From Opitutia bacterium (GTDB lineage: Bacteria > Verrucomicrobiota > Verrucomicrobiia > Opitutales > Opitutaceae): 36,369 nt of DNA. Below, piece after piece: positions 26,236-35,149 of this stretch. The notes under the pieces were generated by a model, which had not been told where the DNA came from, ran no database searches, and saw nothing but the letters and a program-made list of their open reading frames with translations. A program made the position numbers and the translations under genes. The stretch is taken from NCBI GenBank assembly GCA_016190985.1, contig JACPPI010000030.1, positions 1 through 36,369 on the forward strand, written 5' to 3'. The number at the start of each line of letters is the position of its first letter. The stretch's first letter is position 1.

Positions 26236-27693
26236 TCAGCCGGCGTCCGTCACGAGGAAATTCTTGAACTGCCAGGGATCCTTCCGGTCGAGGTCGGGCT
26301 GGTTGTAGCCGGCAAAGGTCGTGTCGCGGTGCTTGAGCGGGGTCCAGTCGTAGGGCTTGGAGATCCACGTGCCGAGATATGGCTTGGAAATCTTGAGGAT
26401 GTAATCATGCGGCAGCTCGTCGGGCACGACGACGCCTTCCGCGGGGTTCTCGATCATCCACATGGAGGCGGCGACCACGGAGATGGCGACCTGCATGGTG
26501 GTGGCGTTCTGGTGCGGGACCAGGCGGCGGGACTCCTGGATGCTGAGGTCGGAGCCGACCCACCACGAGTTGTAGTCGTGGCCCATGATGAGCGCGCCGA
26601 GCACGTCGGCGCCGTCGGCGATCTCATCGTTCATGATGCGCTGGTTCTTGTTCAGGTGGTAATTGTAGCCGCGCATCTCGTTGAGCGAGGCGATGGCCTC
26701 GTCGCAGGGGCAGTAGGCGTAGTGCATCGTGGGGCGGTAGACGGCCTTGCCGTTCTTCCACACCGTGAGTTTGTCCGAAATCGTGAAGGCCTCGCCGTGG
26801 CGGACCACCATGCCGAGGATGTTCCAGTTGGGCACGAAGGAGCGGACCCAGACATTGATGCCCATCTGCGCGAGGCAGATCTGGTTCTTCGGCCCTTCCT
26901 GGTGCTGGAAGGCGTGCTTGGGGAGCGTCTTCTCGTGCGTGCCCCAGCCCATCTCGGAGGTCGTGGTGCCCTCCTCGCGGAAACCCTCGATGGACCAGGT
27001 GTTCACGAACTCGTCCACGCGCTTCGGCCTGTCCGTGATCTGCGTGTCGCGCTCGGAGCAATGGATGACCTTCACGCCGAGTTCCTGCGCGAGCAGGTTG
27101 AACGACCGGGCCTTGATCAGCTTGGTGATCTTGGCGGCGCGGGCGCCCTTGGCCTTCTTGTCCTTGATCAGCTTCGTGCCGATGTCGGTCAGGCCCTGCT
27201 TGACGAAGTGCGAGATGAGACCGGGGTTGGCGCCGTGCTCGATGACGGCGGTCGGGCCCTTGGTCTTCCATTTCTTCAGCATCCGGCGCAGGTTCATGTG
27301 GCGCCAGTAAAGCGTCTTCGTGGTCGGGTGCGCGTTCGGGCCGCCGGCGTAGGGGTCCCACAGCTCCGTCGAGGTGTTGATGTAGCGCACGTCGTTGTCA
27401 TGGCACCACTGGAGTATTTCGCAGGCGTCGATGTTCCAGGCGAGGTCGATCAGGATGTCGCCCGGGCCGACATGCTTGGCCAGCAGCTTCGTCATGTTCT
27501 GCTCGGTCACCCGGTCGCGCACGAAGCGGACGCCCTTCCTGATCCACGGCGCGAGCTTGGCCCGGCGGTCCTCGAAGTCCATCACGGTGACGTTCTTCGC
27601 GGGCACCTTGATGTGCTTGAAGAGGATGGGCAGGGTGCACTCGGCCACGGCGCCGTAGCCGACGAACAGGATCTTGTTTTTGAAGGGGAGCAT
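26236..27693 (-). CDS. hss: Homospermidine synthase
   Basis: The 485-residue product has an N-terminal Rossmann NAD site (KILFVGYGAVAECTLPIL, Gly12 and Gly14) of the saccharopine dehydrogenase-like superfamily. Conserved segments of bacterial homospermidine synthase follow: NTSTELWDPYAGG, IEHGANPGLISHFVKQGL, HCSERDTQ, EFVNTWSIEGFREEG, SEMGWGTHE and the C-terminal DPWQFKNFLV. It joins putrescine with an aminobutyl group in an NAD-dependent reaction to make sym-homospermidine. The putrescine source is the adjacent decarboxylase, only 154 bp downstream on the same strand, and ornithine comes from the surrounding arg genes. ATG 27693 is the only sensible start. The symbol is used for function; naming varies among bacteria. 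Confidence 0.9.
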   Translation of the reverse strand: MLPFKNKILFVGYGAVAECTLPILFKHIKVPAKNVTVMDFEDRRAKLAPWIRKGVRFVRDRVTEQNMTKLLAKHVGPGDILIDLAWNIDACEILQWCHDNDVRYINTSTELWDPYAGGPNAHPTTKTLYWRHMNLRRMLKKWKTKGPTAVIEHGANPGLISHFVKQGLTDIGTKLIKDKKAKGARAAKITKLIKARSFNLLAQELGVKVIHCSERDTQITDRPKRVDEFVNTWSIEGFREEGTTTSEMGWGTHEKTLPKHAFQHQEGPKNQICLAQMGINVWVRSFVPNWNILGMVVRHGEAFTISDKLTVWKNGKAVYRPTMHYAYCPCDEAIASLNEMRGYNYHLNKNQRIMNDEIADGADVLGALIMGHDYNSWWVGSDLSIQESRRLVPHQNATTMQVAISVVAASMWMIENPAEGVVVPDELPHDYILKISKPYLGTWISKPYDWTPLKHRDTTFAGYNQPDLDRKDPWQFKNFLVTDAG

Positions 27694-28001
27694 GAATTCG
27701 AAGCGTTGGCTTTTCTTGCTGAGCTGGCCGCGAACCTACGCCGCCGGTCATGGGAAAATAGACGCAAAATGTGCAGCCGAATCAGGCGGCAGTGCAAGCG
27801 ATTATTGTGCGCCGAAGCGGCGACAGCGGAGCGCAAGGGCGCTGGTTTTTATGGGAGCGAGTTAGCTCGTGACATAGGATGGTCGCGAGCAAGCTCGCTC
27901 CCACAGTTCAATCCGAAGGCCAAAGACGGGATCAGCCGGTTCGACAAGCCCAAGGTCCCGAGCCTGCCGAGGGGCGATCCCGCCCGCCCGAGAAAGCCCG
28001 C
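27694..28001. repeat. 308-bp intergenic region hss/argJ with two palindromic repeats
   Basis: No gene is supported here. It holds an inverted repeat with 22-bp arms at 27852-27873 and 27882-27903 (three mismatches; TGGGAGCGAG and GCTCGCGAC), which strongly resembles the REP consensus known from Pseudomonas. A second, degenerate palindrome has arms at 27940-27951 (TTCGACAAGCCC) and 27960-27971. The hss promoter should lie in 27694-27850; no clear -10/-35 was identified. Confidence 0.7.
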
Positions 28002-29234
28002 TCACTCGCTCTTGTTGTAGTGCACGTAGCCCTCGGTCAGGTCCGTCGCGAGCAGCCGGAACGAGGCCTTCCCGAGGTGCAGGTTGAGCGTGATGGTGAA
28101 GCGGCGTGCCTTCACGATTTCCTTCCACTTCGGCTTCAGCTCGGGATGCGGCTGGCCGGCGGTCATGGCCGGCGTGTCGTTGTAGAGGATGTCGAGCTTG
28201 GCCTCGACCAGCTTGGCTCCGGCATATCCGGCGGCATCGGCCAGCCGGCCCCAGTTCGGGTCCTCGCCATACCAGGAGGATTTCACGAGGAGGGAGTTGC
28301 CGATGGCGCGGGCGACCTTCTCGGCGTCCTCCGCCGAGGCGGCGCCGCTGACCTTCACCTCGACCACCTTGGTGATCTTCTCGCCGTCGGACACGATCTT
28401 GTCGGCCAGCGCCTCGCAGGCCTTCCACACGGCCTCGGCGAACAGCACCCGCAGCTCGCGCGGGCTCTTGTCGCCCACGCTGACGCCGGAGTGGCCGTTG
28501 GCCAGGATGAGCACGGTGTCGTTGGTGCTCATGTCGCCGTCGACCGTGATGCAGTTGAACGTGCCCGTCACGGCCTCGGAGAGCGTTTTCTGCAGAAAAC
28601 TGCGCGGCACGGAAAAATCCGTCGCGAGGAACGCCAGCATCGTGGCCATGTTGGGCTGGATCATGCCGGCGCCCTTGGCGATGCCGGAGACGAAGTGCTT
28701 CTTGCCGTCGTAGGTGAAGCTGACCGTGACGGTCTTGGGCCGCGTGTCGGAGGTGAGGATGGCGCCGGCCGCCTTGTGGCCGTGGTCGGAGCTGCGGCCT
28801 TTGCCGGCGACGGCCTGCTCGAGGCCCTTGAGCAGGCGCGGCAGCGGCAGCGGCTGGCCGATGCGGCCGGTCGAGCAGACAAAAAACGCGGTGGGCTTCA
28901 GGTTGAGCGAGGCGGCCGCCCGCTGGGCGATCGTGTGGGCGTCCTGCAGGCCTTCGGGGCCGGTGCAGGCGTTGGCGTTGCCCGAGTTGGCAATGATGCC
29001 GTGGAACGGCCCGCCGTGCGCGAGGTGTTTTTGACAGAGCAGCACGGGCGCGGCCTTGACGGCGTTTTTGGTGAAGGTGCCGGCGGCGGTGCAGGGGCGC
29101 AGGGAGAACAGCAGCGCGAGATCGAGGCGCTTGAGGTCGTGTTTCTCCCGGATGTCGCAGGCGACGGCCGCCGCGTCGAAGCCGGGCACATCCGTGATGC
29201 CGGCGCTATCCAGAGTAACGGTCAGTGGGGTCAT
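28002..29234 (-). CDS. argJ: Glutamate N-acetyltransferase / amino-acid acetyltransferase
   Basis: The 410-residue product is an ArgJ. It shows the self-cleavage region KGAGMIQPNMATML with nucleophile Thr198, ANSGNANACTG, CSTGRIGQ, FNCITVDGDMSTNDTVL and DPNWGRL. After autoprocessing into alpha and beta chains it transfers the acetyl group from acetylornithine to glutamate, recycling it and releasing ornithine; many ArgJ can also use acetyl-CoA, which would explain the lack of a separate argA or argE here. The C-terminus (TEGYVHYNKSE) departs from the usual form but keeps the final strand. It starts 10 bp after argC on the same strand, forming an argC-argJ operon. Confidence 0.95.
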   Translation of the reverse strand: MTPLTVTLDSAGITDVPGFDAAAVACDIREKHDLKRLDLALLFSLRPCTAAGTFTKNAVKAAPVLLCQKHLAHGGPFHGIIANSGNANACTGPEGLQDAHTIAQRAAASLNLKPTAFFVCSTGRIGQPLPLPRLLKGLEQAVAGKGRSSDHGHKAAGAILTSDTRPKTVTVSFTYDGKKHFVSGIAKGAGMIQPNMATMLAFLATDFSVPRSFLQKTLSEAVTGTFNCITVDGDMSTNDTVLILANGHSGVSVGDKSPRELRVLFAEAVWKACEALADKIVSDGEKITKVVEVKVSGAASAEDAEKVARAIGNSLLVKSSWYGEDPNWGRLADAAGYAGAKLVEAKLDILYNDTPAMTAGQPHPELKPKWKEIVKARRFTITLNLHLGKASFRLLATDLTEGYVHYNKSE

Positions 29235-29244
29235 TGAAAGAAGG

Positions 29245-30276
29245 TCAGGCGAGCCCGGCGTTTTCGGGCAGACCGAGCCAGAGGTTCATGATCTGCACGG
29301 CCTGGCCGCTTGCGCCCTTGACGAGATTGTCGAGCGCGGAGGTAAGGACGAAATTGCCCGTGCGGGCGTCGTGCACCGCGGAGATGTCCACGCGGTTCGT
29401 GCCGGTGACATGGGCGGTGTCGGGGGTCTCGCCTGCCGGCAGGATCGCGACAAATAGGCGGCCGGCATAGGCCGCGCGCCACGCCGCGTAGAGCGAATCG
29501 ACGGTCGCGCCCTTCGCGGCGGGCACGGTGATGGTCGTGGCGATGCCGCGACGCATCGGGGCGAGGTGCGGGTTGAACTGCACGATGGTTTTCGCTCCCG
29601 CCGCCAGCGACAGTTGTTCCTCGATCTCGGCCAGGTGCCGGTGTTTGGTGAGGCCGTAGGCCTTGGCGCTCTCGGCGCGCTCGACGAATAGGTATTGCTC
29701 CTCGGCCTTCTTGCCGGCGCCGCTGACGCCGCTGAAGGAGTTCACGACGATGTGATCGCGCGCCACGACGCCGGCCTTGAGCAGCGGAGCGAGCGGCACG
29801 AGCGTGCCCGTCGGGTAGCAGCCCGGGGCGGCGGCGAGCTTGATCTCGGATTTCCACTTTGGATCCGTCAGCTCGGGCAGGACGAAGCGCGCCGCCGGCA
29901 GCAGCCCGGGCGCATGATGGGTGCCGTAGTATTTTTCGTAGGTCGCGAGATCGGCCACGCGGAAGTCGGCGCTCAGGTCGACGATCTTGACGCCGGTCGG
30001 CACGAGGGCCTTGGCGAAATCCGCCGCGGCGCCGTGCGGCAGCGCGAGAAACCACAGGCCGACGTCCTTCCGGGCGGCCAGGGCCGCCGGATCGGAGTCG
30101 CTGAACTTGAGCGCATCGGCCGCCGGGCCGCGCAGGGCGGGGATGACCGCCGCCACGGGCTTGCCCGCATGCTGGCGCGAGGTGACCGCCGTCAGTTGGA
30201 CCTGCGGATGCCCGAGGAGGAGCTTGACCAGAACTTCGCCGGAGTAACCCGACGCGCCGACAACGCCGACATTCAT
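29245..30276 (-). CDS. argC: N-acetyl-gamma-glutamyl-phosphate reductase
   Basis: The 343-residue product has the NADP-binding loop GASGYSGE (7-14), catalytic Cys153 in AAAPGCYPTGT, and the segments VDLSADFR, VNSFSGVSGAG and HRHLAEIEEQL of ArgC type 1. It reduces N-acetylglutamyl phosphate from ArgB to the semialdehyde used by ArgD. It is the first gene of the argC-argJ unit. Its start (30276) lies about 60 bp beyond a terminator that closes the rplM-rpsI operon on the same strand, so arginine gene transcription begins afresh between them. Confidence 0.96.
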   Translation of the reverse strand: MNVGVVGASGYSGEVLVKLLLGHPQVQLTAVTSRQHAGKPVAAVIPALRGPAADALKFSDSDPAALAARKDVGLWFLALPHGAAADFAKALVPTGVKIVDLSADFRVADLATYEKYYGTHHAPGLLPAARFVLPELTDPKWKSEIKLAAAPGCYPTGTLVPLAPLLKAGVVARDHIVVNSFSGVSGAGKKAEEQYLFVERAESAKAYGLTKHRHLAEIEEQLSLAAGAKTIVQFNPHLAPMRRGIATTITVPAAKGATVDSLYAAWRAAYAGRLFVAILPAGETPDTAHVTGTNRVDISAVHDARTGNFVLTSALDNLVKGASGQAVQIMNLWLGLPENAGLA

Positions 30277-30334
30277 TTATGGGAGCGGTAGAATTAAGAA
30301 TTCCCGCGGGGGAATCGAGCAGTTTCGTGAACGC

Positions 30335-30372
30335 AAAAACAAAGAAGCGGAGGCCGGGGGGCGCTCCGCTTC
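30335..30372 (-). terminator. Rho-independent terminator of rplM-rpsI
   Basis: The 9-bp arms GAAGCGGAG (30344-30352) and CTCCGCTTC (30364-30372) form a GC-rich hairpin. On the minus strand it is followed by TTTGTTTTTG (30334-30343). It sits 30 bp after the rpsI stop and before argC. Confidence 0.85.
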
Positions 30373-30401
30373 GGGGAAAAATGTGTTCCGATCTCGGGCG
30401 A

Positions 30402-30800
30402 TCAGCGCTTGGAGAACTGGAAGCGCTTGCGGGCGCCGGGCTGGCCGGGCTTCTTGCGCTCTTTCTCGCGGGGGTCGCGGGTGAGGTGGCCGGCTTTCTT
30501 GAGGGTGACGCGCAGCTCGGGGTTGAACTTCAGCAGGGCGCGGGCGATGCCGTGGGCGACGGCTCCCGACTGGCTGCTGATGCCGCCGCCGGCGACGTTC
30601 ACCATGACGTCGAACTTGTCCTTGCTGTCCGCCGTGACGAGCGGAGCGAGGGCGCGACGAACGAAGTTGTCGTGCGTGAAGTAGACTTCGAACTTGCGGT
30701 CGTTGACCGTGGTCTGGCCGGAGCCGGCGACGATGCGGACGCGGGCGGTGGAGGACTTGCGGCGGCCGGTGCCGAGGAAGACGGAGGATGCAGCGCTCAT
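30402..30800 (-). CDS. rpsI: 30S ribosomal protein S9
   Basis: The 132-residue product ends in the invariant basic tail [11 protein letters not shown] and contains [41 protein letters not shown] and [20 protein letters not shown]. The C-terminal tail reaches the P-site tRNA in the 30S subunit. The gene follows rplM by 3 bp in the universal L13-S9 order. Confidence 0.97.
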   Translation of the reverse strand: MSAASSVFLGTGRRKSSTARVRIVAGSGQTTVNDRKFEVYFTHDNFVRRALAPLVTADSKDKFDVMVNVAGGGISSQSGAVAHGIARALLKFNPELRVTLKKAGHLTRDPREKERKKPGQPGARKRFQFSKR

Positions 30801-30803
30801 GGA

Positions 30804-31232
30804 TTACTTAAGGAGGACGGGGTTCTGGGCCGCATGGTCATGCGTGGCGCCGGGGAACACCCGGAGCTTGGTCAGCATCTTGGCCGCGAGGCGGTTCCGC
30901 GGGAGCATGCCCTTGACGGCCTGCATGACGATGAACTCGGGCTTCTGGCGGCGGACATCGGTGAGCTTGCGATACTTCTCGCCGCCGACATAGCCGGAGA
31001 ACGTCATGTATTCGGTGTGTTCTTCCTTCTTGCCGGTCAGCACGACCTTGCTCGCGTTGATGACGACGACGAAATCACCGGTGTCGACGTGGGGCGTGTA
31101 AGTGGGCTTGTGACGGCCGCGCAGGATGTTGGCGGCTTTGACGGCGAGACGGCCCAGCACTTTGCCTTCGGCATCGATCAGATGCCACTTGGCGGGCTGC
31201 TTGGTCTCATTTCTGGCCAGATAGGTTTTCAT
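30804..31232 (-). CDS. rplM: 50S ribosomal protein L13
   Basis: The 142-residue product matches L13: WHLIDAEGKVLGRLAVKAANIL, GDFVVVINASKVVLTGKK, MTFSGYVGG, AVKGMLPRNRLAAKML and LRVFPGATHDHAAQNP. It is an early 23S rRNA-binding assembly protein. It leads the rplM-rpsI operon; the promoter should lie in 31233-31326, where autoregulation through the leader would be expected from other bacteria, though no structure was recognised. Confidence 0.97.
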   Translation of the reverse strand: MKTYLARNETKQPAKWHLIDAEGKVLGRLAVKAANILRGRHKPTYTPHVDTGDFVVVINASKVVLTGKKEEHTEYMTFSGYVGGEKYRKLTDVRRQKPEFIVMQAVKGMLPRNRLAAKMLTKLRVFPGATHDHAAQNPVLLK

Positions 31233-31326
31233 TGCGGAAAGGGGCCAAAGGGAAGGATTTCGCCATACCCTGTCAACCCCGAACCTTTCACATTCCCTGA
31301 AACCTCCGCCGGGAGAGCTTAACCCC

Positions 31327-32076
31327 TCAAAAGTCGAGATTTACGCCGAGCGTGAACCACAAATTCTGCCGCGCGGACAGGCCAAACGGGCCATTCGCGT
31401 CAGAGCGGCCAAAAGCGTCCGCGTAATGCAGCCCGACGGTCACGGTCGCATGCGCGCCGATGCGGTAAGGCAGCCGCGCTTCCCCGCCCCAATAGCCATA
31501 ACTGTCGCGCAACCGCGGCCCCGGCGCATCCGGCCGCCAGTCATCGCCGGCCGCCCAGCCCGCGTGGAAGTTCAGCTCAAGGAACGCGCCCCACTTCACC
31601 AGCGCGATGCTGCGCGCCAACGACACCTGCGTCGTGTCGGCGCGAAAAGTGAAATCATGATAGTAAGCCAGTCCCGGGGTGAATCCGTTGACTGGCGGAA
31701 GCGTGGCGGCCAGTCCGGCCTCAAGCGAGCGCCCCACCCCGCCGCCGGGAACATCGCTGAACCAGCGCTGGGCCACCGAGGCTTCCAGTTTGAGCGCTTC
31801 CATCGGTTGCCACGTGCAAGCGGCATGCAGTTTCAACTCGCGGGTCTCGCCCTTGTTGAACGGCAGGTTCGCCCAAACTCCACCGTGAAAGTTGTCGCGC
31901 TTGATCGCAACCGCCGCCTGCGCGGACGCCCCGGCCCGTTCAACCCCGCGGAATACATGGCGGGAAACGAAACCGACGTCGACCTGCACGGCCGGTGGCT
32001 CGTCGCCCCGCGCTACAGCGCAGGCTGCGTGCAAGACAACGACGAGCGCTGCGGAATATTTTCGCCTGAAACTCAT
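31327..32076 (-). CDS. TorF/Gcw_chp-type putative outer-membrane porin
   Basis: The 249-residue product has a signal peptide (MSFRRKYSAALVVVLHAACAVARG, cleavage near residue 23). A beta-barrel-like sequence follows with alternating hydrophobic strands: VDVGFVSRHVFRGVER, GGVWANLPFN, ALKLEASVAQRWF, SLEAGLAATLP, GLAYYHDFTF, AFLELNFHAGWAAG, GGEARLPYRI and ATVTVGLHYADAF. It ends in LWFTLGVNLDF with the terminal aromatic expected for BAM insertion. The SRHVFRG near the mature N-terminus is typical of the Gcw_chp/TorF family. The substrate is unknown. ATG 32076 was selected because it starts the signal peptide; upstream in-frame codons give unrelated sequence. It is divergent from the DUF423 gene, sharing a 61-bp promoter region. 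Confidence 0.8.
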   Translation of the reverse strand: MSFRRKYSAALVVVLHAACAVARGDEPPAVQVDVGFVSRHVFRGVERAGASAQAAVAIKRDNFHGGVWANLPFNKGETRELKLHAACTWQPMEALKLEASVAQRWFSDVPGGGVGRSLEAGLAATLPPVNGFTPGLAYYHDFTFRADTTQVSLARSIALVKWGAFLELNFHAGWAAGDDWRPDAPGPRLRDSYGYWGGEARLPYRIGAHATVTVGLHYADAFGRSDANGPFGLSARQNLWFTLGVNLDF

Positions 32077-32137
32077 TGAAACGCGTAGGCAATGATGTGT
32101 TGGTTTCGACCCGGTTGTCCATACACTCGTGTTGCCC

Positions 32138-32500
32138 ATGAAATCCGCCGCCCGCTCCTCTGTCATCGCCGCCGGCTTCCTGGGTTTCACCGGCGTGGCG
32201 CTCGGCGCTTTGGGCGCGCACGCCCTGAAAGACACCCTCGCGGCCAATGGCACGACGGCGACCTGGCAGACGGCCGTGCTTTATCACCTGATCCATGCTG
32301 TGGCTCTCGCGACCGGGCCGACCGCGCCTGGGGTCGGCCGGTGTTGGGCGGCGGGCGTGGTGCTGTTTTCGGGTTCACTTTACTGGCTCGCGCTCGGCGG
32401 GCCAAAACTGCTCGGGCCGATCACTCCGCTCGGCGGAGTCGCCCTGCTCGCGGGCTGGGCGCTGCTCGCCTGGCACGCCTTCCGCCAACCCAAGGAATGA
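32138..32500 (+). CDS. DUF423 small membrane protein
   Basis: The 120-residue product has four predicted membrane helices (GFLGFTGVALGALGAHAL; TAVLYHLIHAVALATG; AAGVVLFSGSLYWLAL; LGGVALLAGWALLAW) with the DUF423 signatures GALGAHAL, WQTAVLYHLIHA and FSGSLYWLAL. The family is widespread (E. coli YgdD) and of unknown role. ATG 32138 follows GTG and TTG alternatives but starts the conserved Lys-Ser-Ala N-terminus. Its stop overlaps the cca start (ATGA), so it leads a three-gene overlapping operon. Confidence 0.9.
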   Translation: MKSAARSSVIAAGFLGFTGVALGALGAHALKDTLAANGTTATWQTAVLYHLIHAVALATGPTAPGVGRCWAAGVVLFSGSLYWLALGGPKLLGPITPLGGVALLAGWALLAWHAFRQPKE

Positions 32501-33924
32501 AGCTCCCACCGCCCCTGCTCGCCGCCCTCGCCGCCCTGCGCACCGCGGGCGGACGGCCGCGTCTGGTCGGCGGCTGCGTGCGCGACTGGTTGCTCGGGCT
32601 TGAGCCCAAGGACTTTGATGTGGAGGTCTACGGCCTCGACTACGAAAGACTGGGCCGCGCGCTCACCCGGTTCGGGCCGACGGATCTCGTCGGCCGCAGT
32701 TTCGGTGTGCTGAAGGTCCGGCTGGAAGGCGTGGAATACGATTTCAGCCTGCCGCGCCGCGAGTCCAAGATCGGCGCGGGGCACCGCGGCTTCGCCGTCG
32801 CGCCCGACCCGGCGCTGACCGAAGCCGAGGCGGCGGCCCGGCGCGACTTCACGATCAACGCCATCGCCTACGACCCGCTCGACGACCGCATCCTCGATTT
32901 CCACGGCGGGGCCGATGACCTGAAGAAGAAAGTCCTGCGGCACACCGGCCCGGCCTTTGCCGAGGATCCATTGCGCGTGCTCCGGGCTTTCCAGTTCGCG
33001 GCCCGGTTTGAGCTGACCCTCGCGCCGGAAACGGCCGCGCTCTGCCGCTCGATCAGCGGCACGTTCACGGAGCTGCCGGTCGAACGCGTGTGGGGCGAGT
33101 GGGACAAATGGGCGACCAAGTCGGTGCGACCTTCGCTGGGCATTGTCGCGCTCAGGCAGTGCGGCTGGCTGAAGCATTTCCCCGAGATCGCCGCGCTGGA
33201 CGGCGTGCCGCAGGAACCCGAGTGGCATCCCGAAGGCGACGTGCTCGTCCACACCAACCACTGCCTCGACGCCCTGGTGGGGCTGGCCTCGTGGCGTGAT
33301 GGTTCACCGGCCACGCGGCGCCTCCTGTCCTTCAGTGTGCTGGCGCATGATTTTGGCAAGGCCACCACGACCAAGCAGGCCGAGCGCCGGGGCAAGCTGC
33401 GTTGGACCAGTCCCGAGCACGAAGCCGCCGGTGGACCGCTGACCGATTCATTTTTGCAGCGGATCGGTGCGCCGCTGGAGCTGGTCCCCCGCGTGCGCCA
33501 GCTGGTGATCAACCATCTGCTCCACCACCAGGGGGCCGAGGAGTATCGCGACACCACGGTGCGGCGGCTCGCGCGAAAGATCGAGCCCGCCACGCTCGAC
33601 GAATTGATCGCCGTCATGCAAGCCGACCACCTCGGTCGTCCGCCGCTGATCTCCGCCGAGACGGTGCGCCGACTGGACCATCTGCGCTCGGCGGCCCAGC
33701 GGCTGGCGCTGGAGCACGCGTCGCCCAAGCCTATCGTGCTGGGCCGGCACCTCATCACGCTCGGCCTGAAGCCGGGGCCGCATTTTGCGCCCGCATTGGA
33801 GGCGGCGTTTGAGTCGCAACTCGACGGCGCCTTCACCGACGAGGCGGGCGGCCTGGAGTGGATGCGAAACTATTTGCGGGCGCATCCGCCGGCTTTATCC
33901 TCAACCCATTGCTCCCCGCCATGA
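32497..33924 (+). CDS. cca: CCA tRNA nucleotidyltransferase with HD domain
   Basis: The 475-residue product has the class II head domain [24 protein letters not shown] (catalytic Asp39 and Asp41). [21 protein letters not shown] and the nucleotide-selecting [16 protein letters not shown] follow, then an HD domain with HTNHCLDAL and LAHDFGK (about residues 245-290). It adds or repairs the 3' CCA of tRNA; the HD domain may act as a phosphohydrolase. Class II enzymes of this length with an HD part occur in many bacteria. Starts and stops overlap DUF423 and tal by 4 bp each (ATGA). The one tRNA in the window already encodes CCA, so repair is a likely use. Confidence 0.93.
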   Translation: MKLPPPLLAALAALRTAGGRPRLVGGCVRDWLLGLEPKDFDVEVYGLDYERLGRALTRFGPTDLVGRSFGVLKVRLEGVEYDFSLPRRESKIGAGHRGFAVAPDPALTEAEAAARRDFTINAIAYDPLDDRILDFHGGADDLKKKVLRHTGPAFAEDPLRVLRAFQFAARFELTLAPETAALCRSISGTFTELPVERVWGEWDKWATKSVRPSLGIVALRQCGWLKHFPEIAALDGVPQEPEWHPEGDVLVHTNHCLDALVGLASWRDGSPATRRLLSFSVLAHDFGKATTTKQAERRGKLRWTSPEHEAAGGPLTDSFLQRIGAPLELVPRVRQLVINHLLHHQGAEEYRDTTVRRLARKIEPATLDELIAVMQADHLGRPPLISAETVRRLDHLRSAAQRLALEHASPKPIVLGRHLITLGLKPGPHFAPALEAAFESQLDGAFTDEAGGLEWMRNYLRAHPPALSSTHCSPP

Positions 33925-34871
33925 ACGCACCCACTCAGCTGGACCAACTCAAGCAATTCACCAAGGTGGTCGCCGACACCGGTGATTTCGCCAGCATGAA
34001 GGAATATGCCCCGCAGGATGCGACGACCAATCCCAGCCTTATCCTCAAGGCCGCGACCCTACCGGCCTACGCGCACTTGTTGGACAAGGCCGTCAAGGAT
34101 GCCGGTGCCGCCGCCAGCACCGAGCAGATCATCGACCGGTTGCTCATGCTCTTCGGCGGCGAGATCCTCAAGATTGTCCCGGGCCGCGTGTCGACTGAGG
34201 TGGACGCCCGGCTCTCCTTCGACCGCGACGGCTCCATCGCCAAGGCGCGTGAGATCATCGGGCTCTACGCCAAGGCCGGCATTCCCCGCGAACGCATCCT
34301 CATCAAGCTCGCCTCGACCTGGGAGGGCATCAAGGCCGCCGAGCGGCTCCAGCAGGAGAAGATCAACTGCAACCTGACCCTGCTCTTTTCATTCGCGCAG
34401 GCCGTGGCCTGCGCCGAGGCCAAGGTGCAGCTCATCTCGCCTTTCGTCGGCCGCATCCTCGACTGGTATAAGAAAAGCACGGGCAAGGACTACGCTCCGG
34501 CCGAAGATCCCGGCGTGAAGTCCGTCACGGAAATCTATGCCTACTACAAGAAGTTTGGCCATGCGACCGAGGTCATGGGCGCGTCCTTCCGCAACAAGGG
34601 CGAGATCACCGAGCTGGCCGGCTGCGACCTGCTCACCATCAGCCCGGCGCTGCTCGGCGAACTCAAGGCGAGCACCGAGCCGCTGGCCCGCAAGTTGGAC
34701 CCGACCAAAGCCAAGGCTGCGGAATTGAAGAAGGTCAGTTTCGACGAAAAGAGTTTCCGCTTCGCCTTTAACGAGGACGCCATGGCCACGGAGAAGACGG
34801 CCGAGGGCATCCGCGTCTTCGCGGCCGACATCGTCAGGCTGGAGCAGCTCATCAAGCAGAAGCGCGGCTGA
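33921..34871 (+). CDS. tal: Transaldolase
   Basis: The 316-residue product is a classical transaldolase: [23 protein letters not shown] (Asn37), [14 protein letters not shown] (Glu93), the Schiff-base Lys129 in [31 protein letters not shown] and [14 protein letters not shown]. It moves a dihydroxyacetone unit between sugar phosphates in the pentose phosphate pathway. ATG 33921 overlaps the cca stop by 4 bp. Its final part (from about 34643) has a second, decayed copy at 35920-36211 beyond the VapBC pair. The cloned C-terminal tail [22 protein letters not shown] is the best conserved part between the two. Confidence 0.97.
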   Translation: MNAPTQLDQLKQFTKVVADTGDFASMKEYAPQDATTNPSLILKAATLPAYAHLLDKAVKDAGAAASTEQIIDRLLMLFGGEILKIVPGRVSTEVDARLSFDRDGSIAKAREIIGLYAKAGIPRERILIKLASTWEGIKAAERLQQEKINCNLTLLFSFAQAVACAEAKVQLISPFVGRILDWYKKSTGKDYAPAEDPGVKSVTEIYAYYKKFGHATEVMGASFRNKGEITELAGCDLLTISPALLGELKASTEPLARKLDPTKAKAAELKKVSFDEKSFRFAFNEDAMATEKTAEGIRVFAADIVRLEQLIKQKRG

Positions 34872-35149
34872 CGTTTTCGGTCGCGGCGCGCCGAAGGTTG
34901 GGCAGCAAGGCAGGTTGAAAATTGCCGGAGTGGCTTTATCCTAGAAAAAGCAGTTGAAACCACGGACTTCGCAGATGACACGGATTATCAATCCATTCCG
35001 GATCCTTGCCTCTTCACCCGTTGGGTGAATGGATTTGGAACAGTTATTTCCGGGCAAATTCCTCTATCCGTGCGATCTGTGGAATCTGTGGTCAAATTGA
35101 ACTGCGGAAATTAGGTTTATGCTGCGATTCGGAAGCACCCCTCCCGCGC
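34872..35149. repeat. Intergenic region with a ~140-bp nested palindromic element
   Basis: This 278-bp gap between tal and vapC has no gene. Outer arms at 34957-34985 (AAACCACGGACTTCGCAGAT) and 35066-35093 (inverted, ATCCGTGCGATCTGTGG) match at about three quarters of positions. Inner arms AATCCATTC (34990-34998) and GAATGGATT (35027-35035) are perfect. A pair of diverged outer arms around a perfect inner hairpin suggests an old non-coding repeat or MITE-like unit. The outer arms resemble the CCACAGAT...ACACGGAT palindromes found in many Verrucomicrobiota. Confidence 0.65.

Noticed and set aside
26329-28020. Long plus-strand frames antisense to hss and similar frames opposite argC, argB and odc.
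   Set aside because: Shadow frames of well-identified enzymes; no recognisable motifs and no credible start signals.
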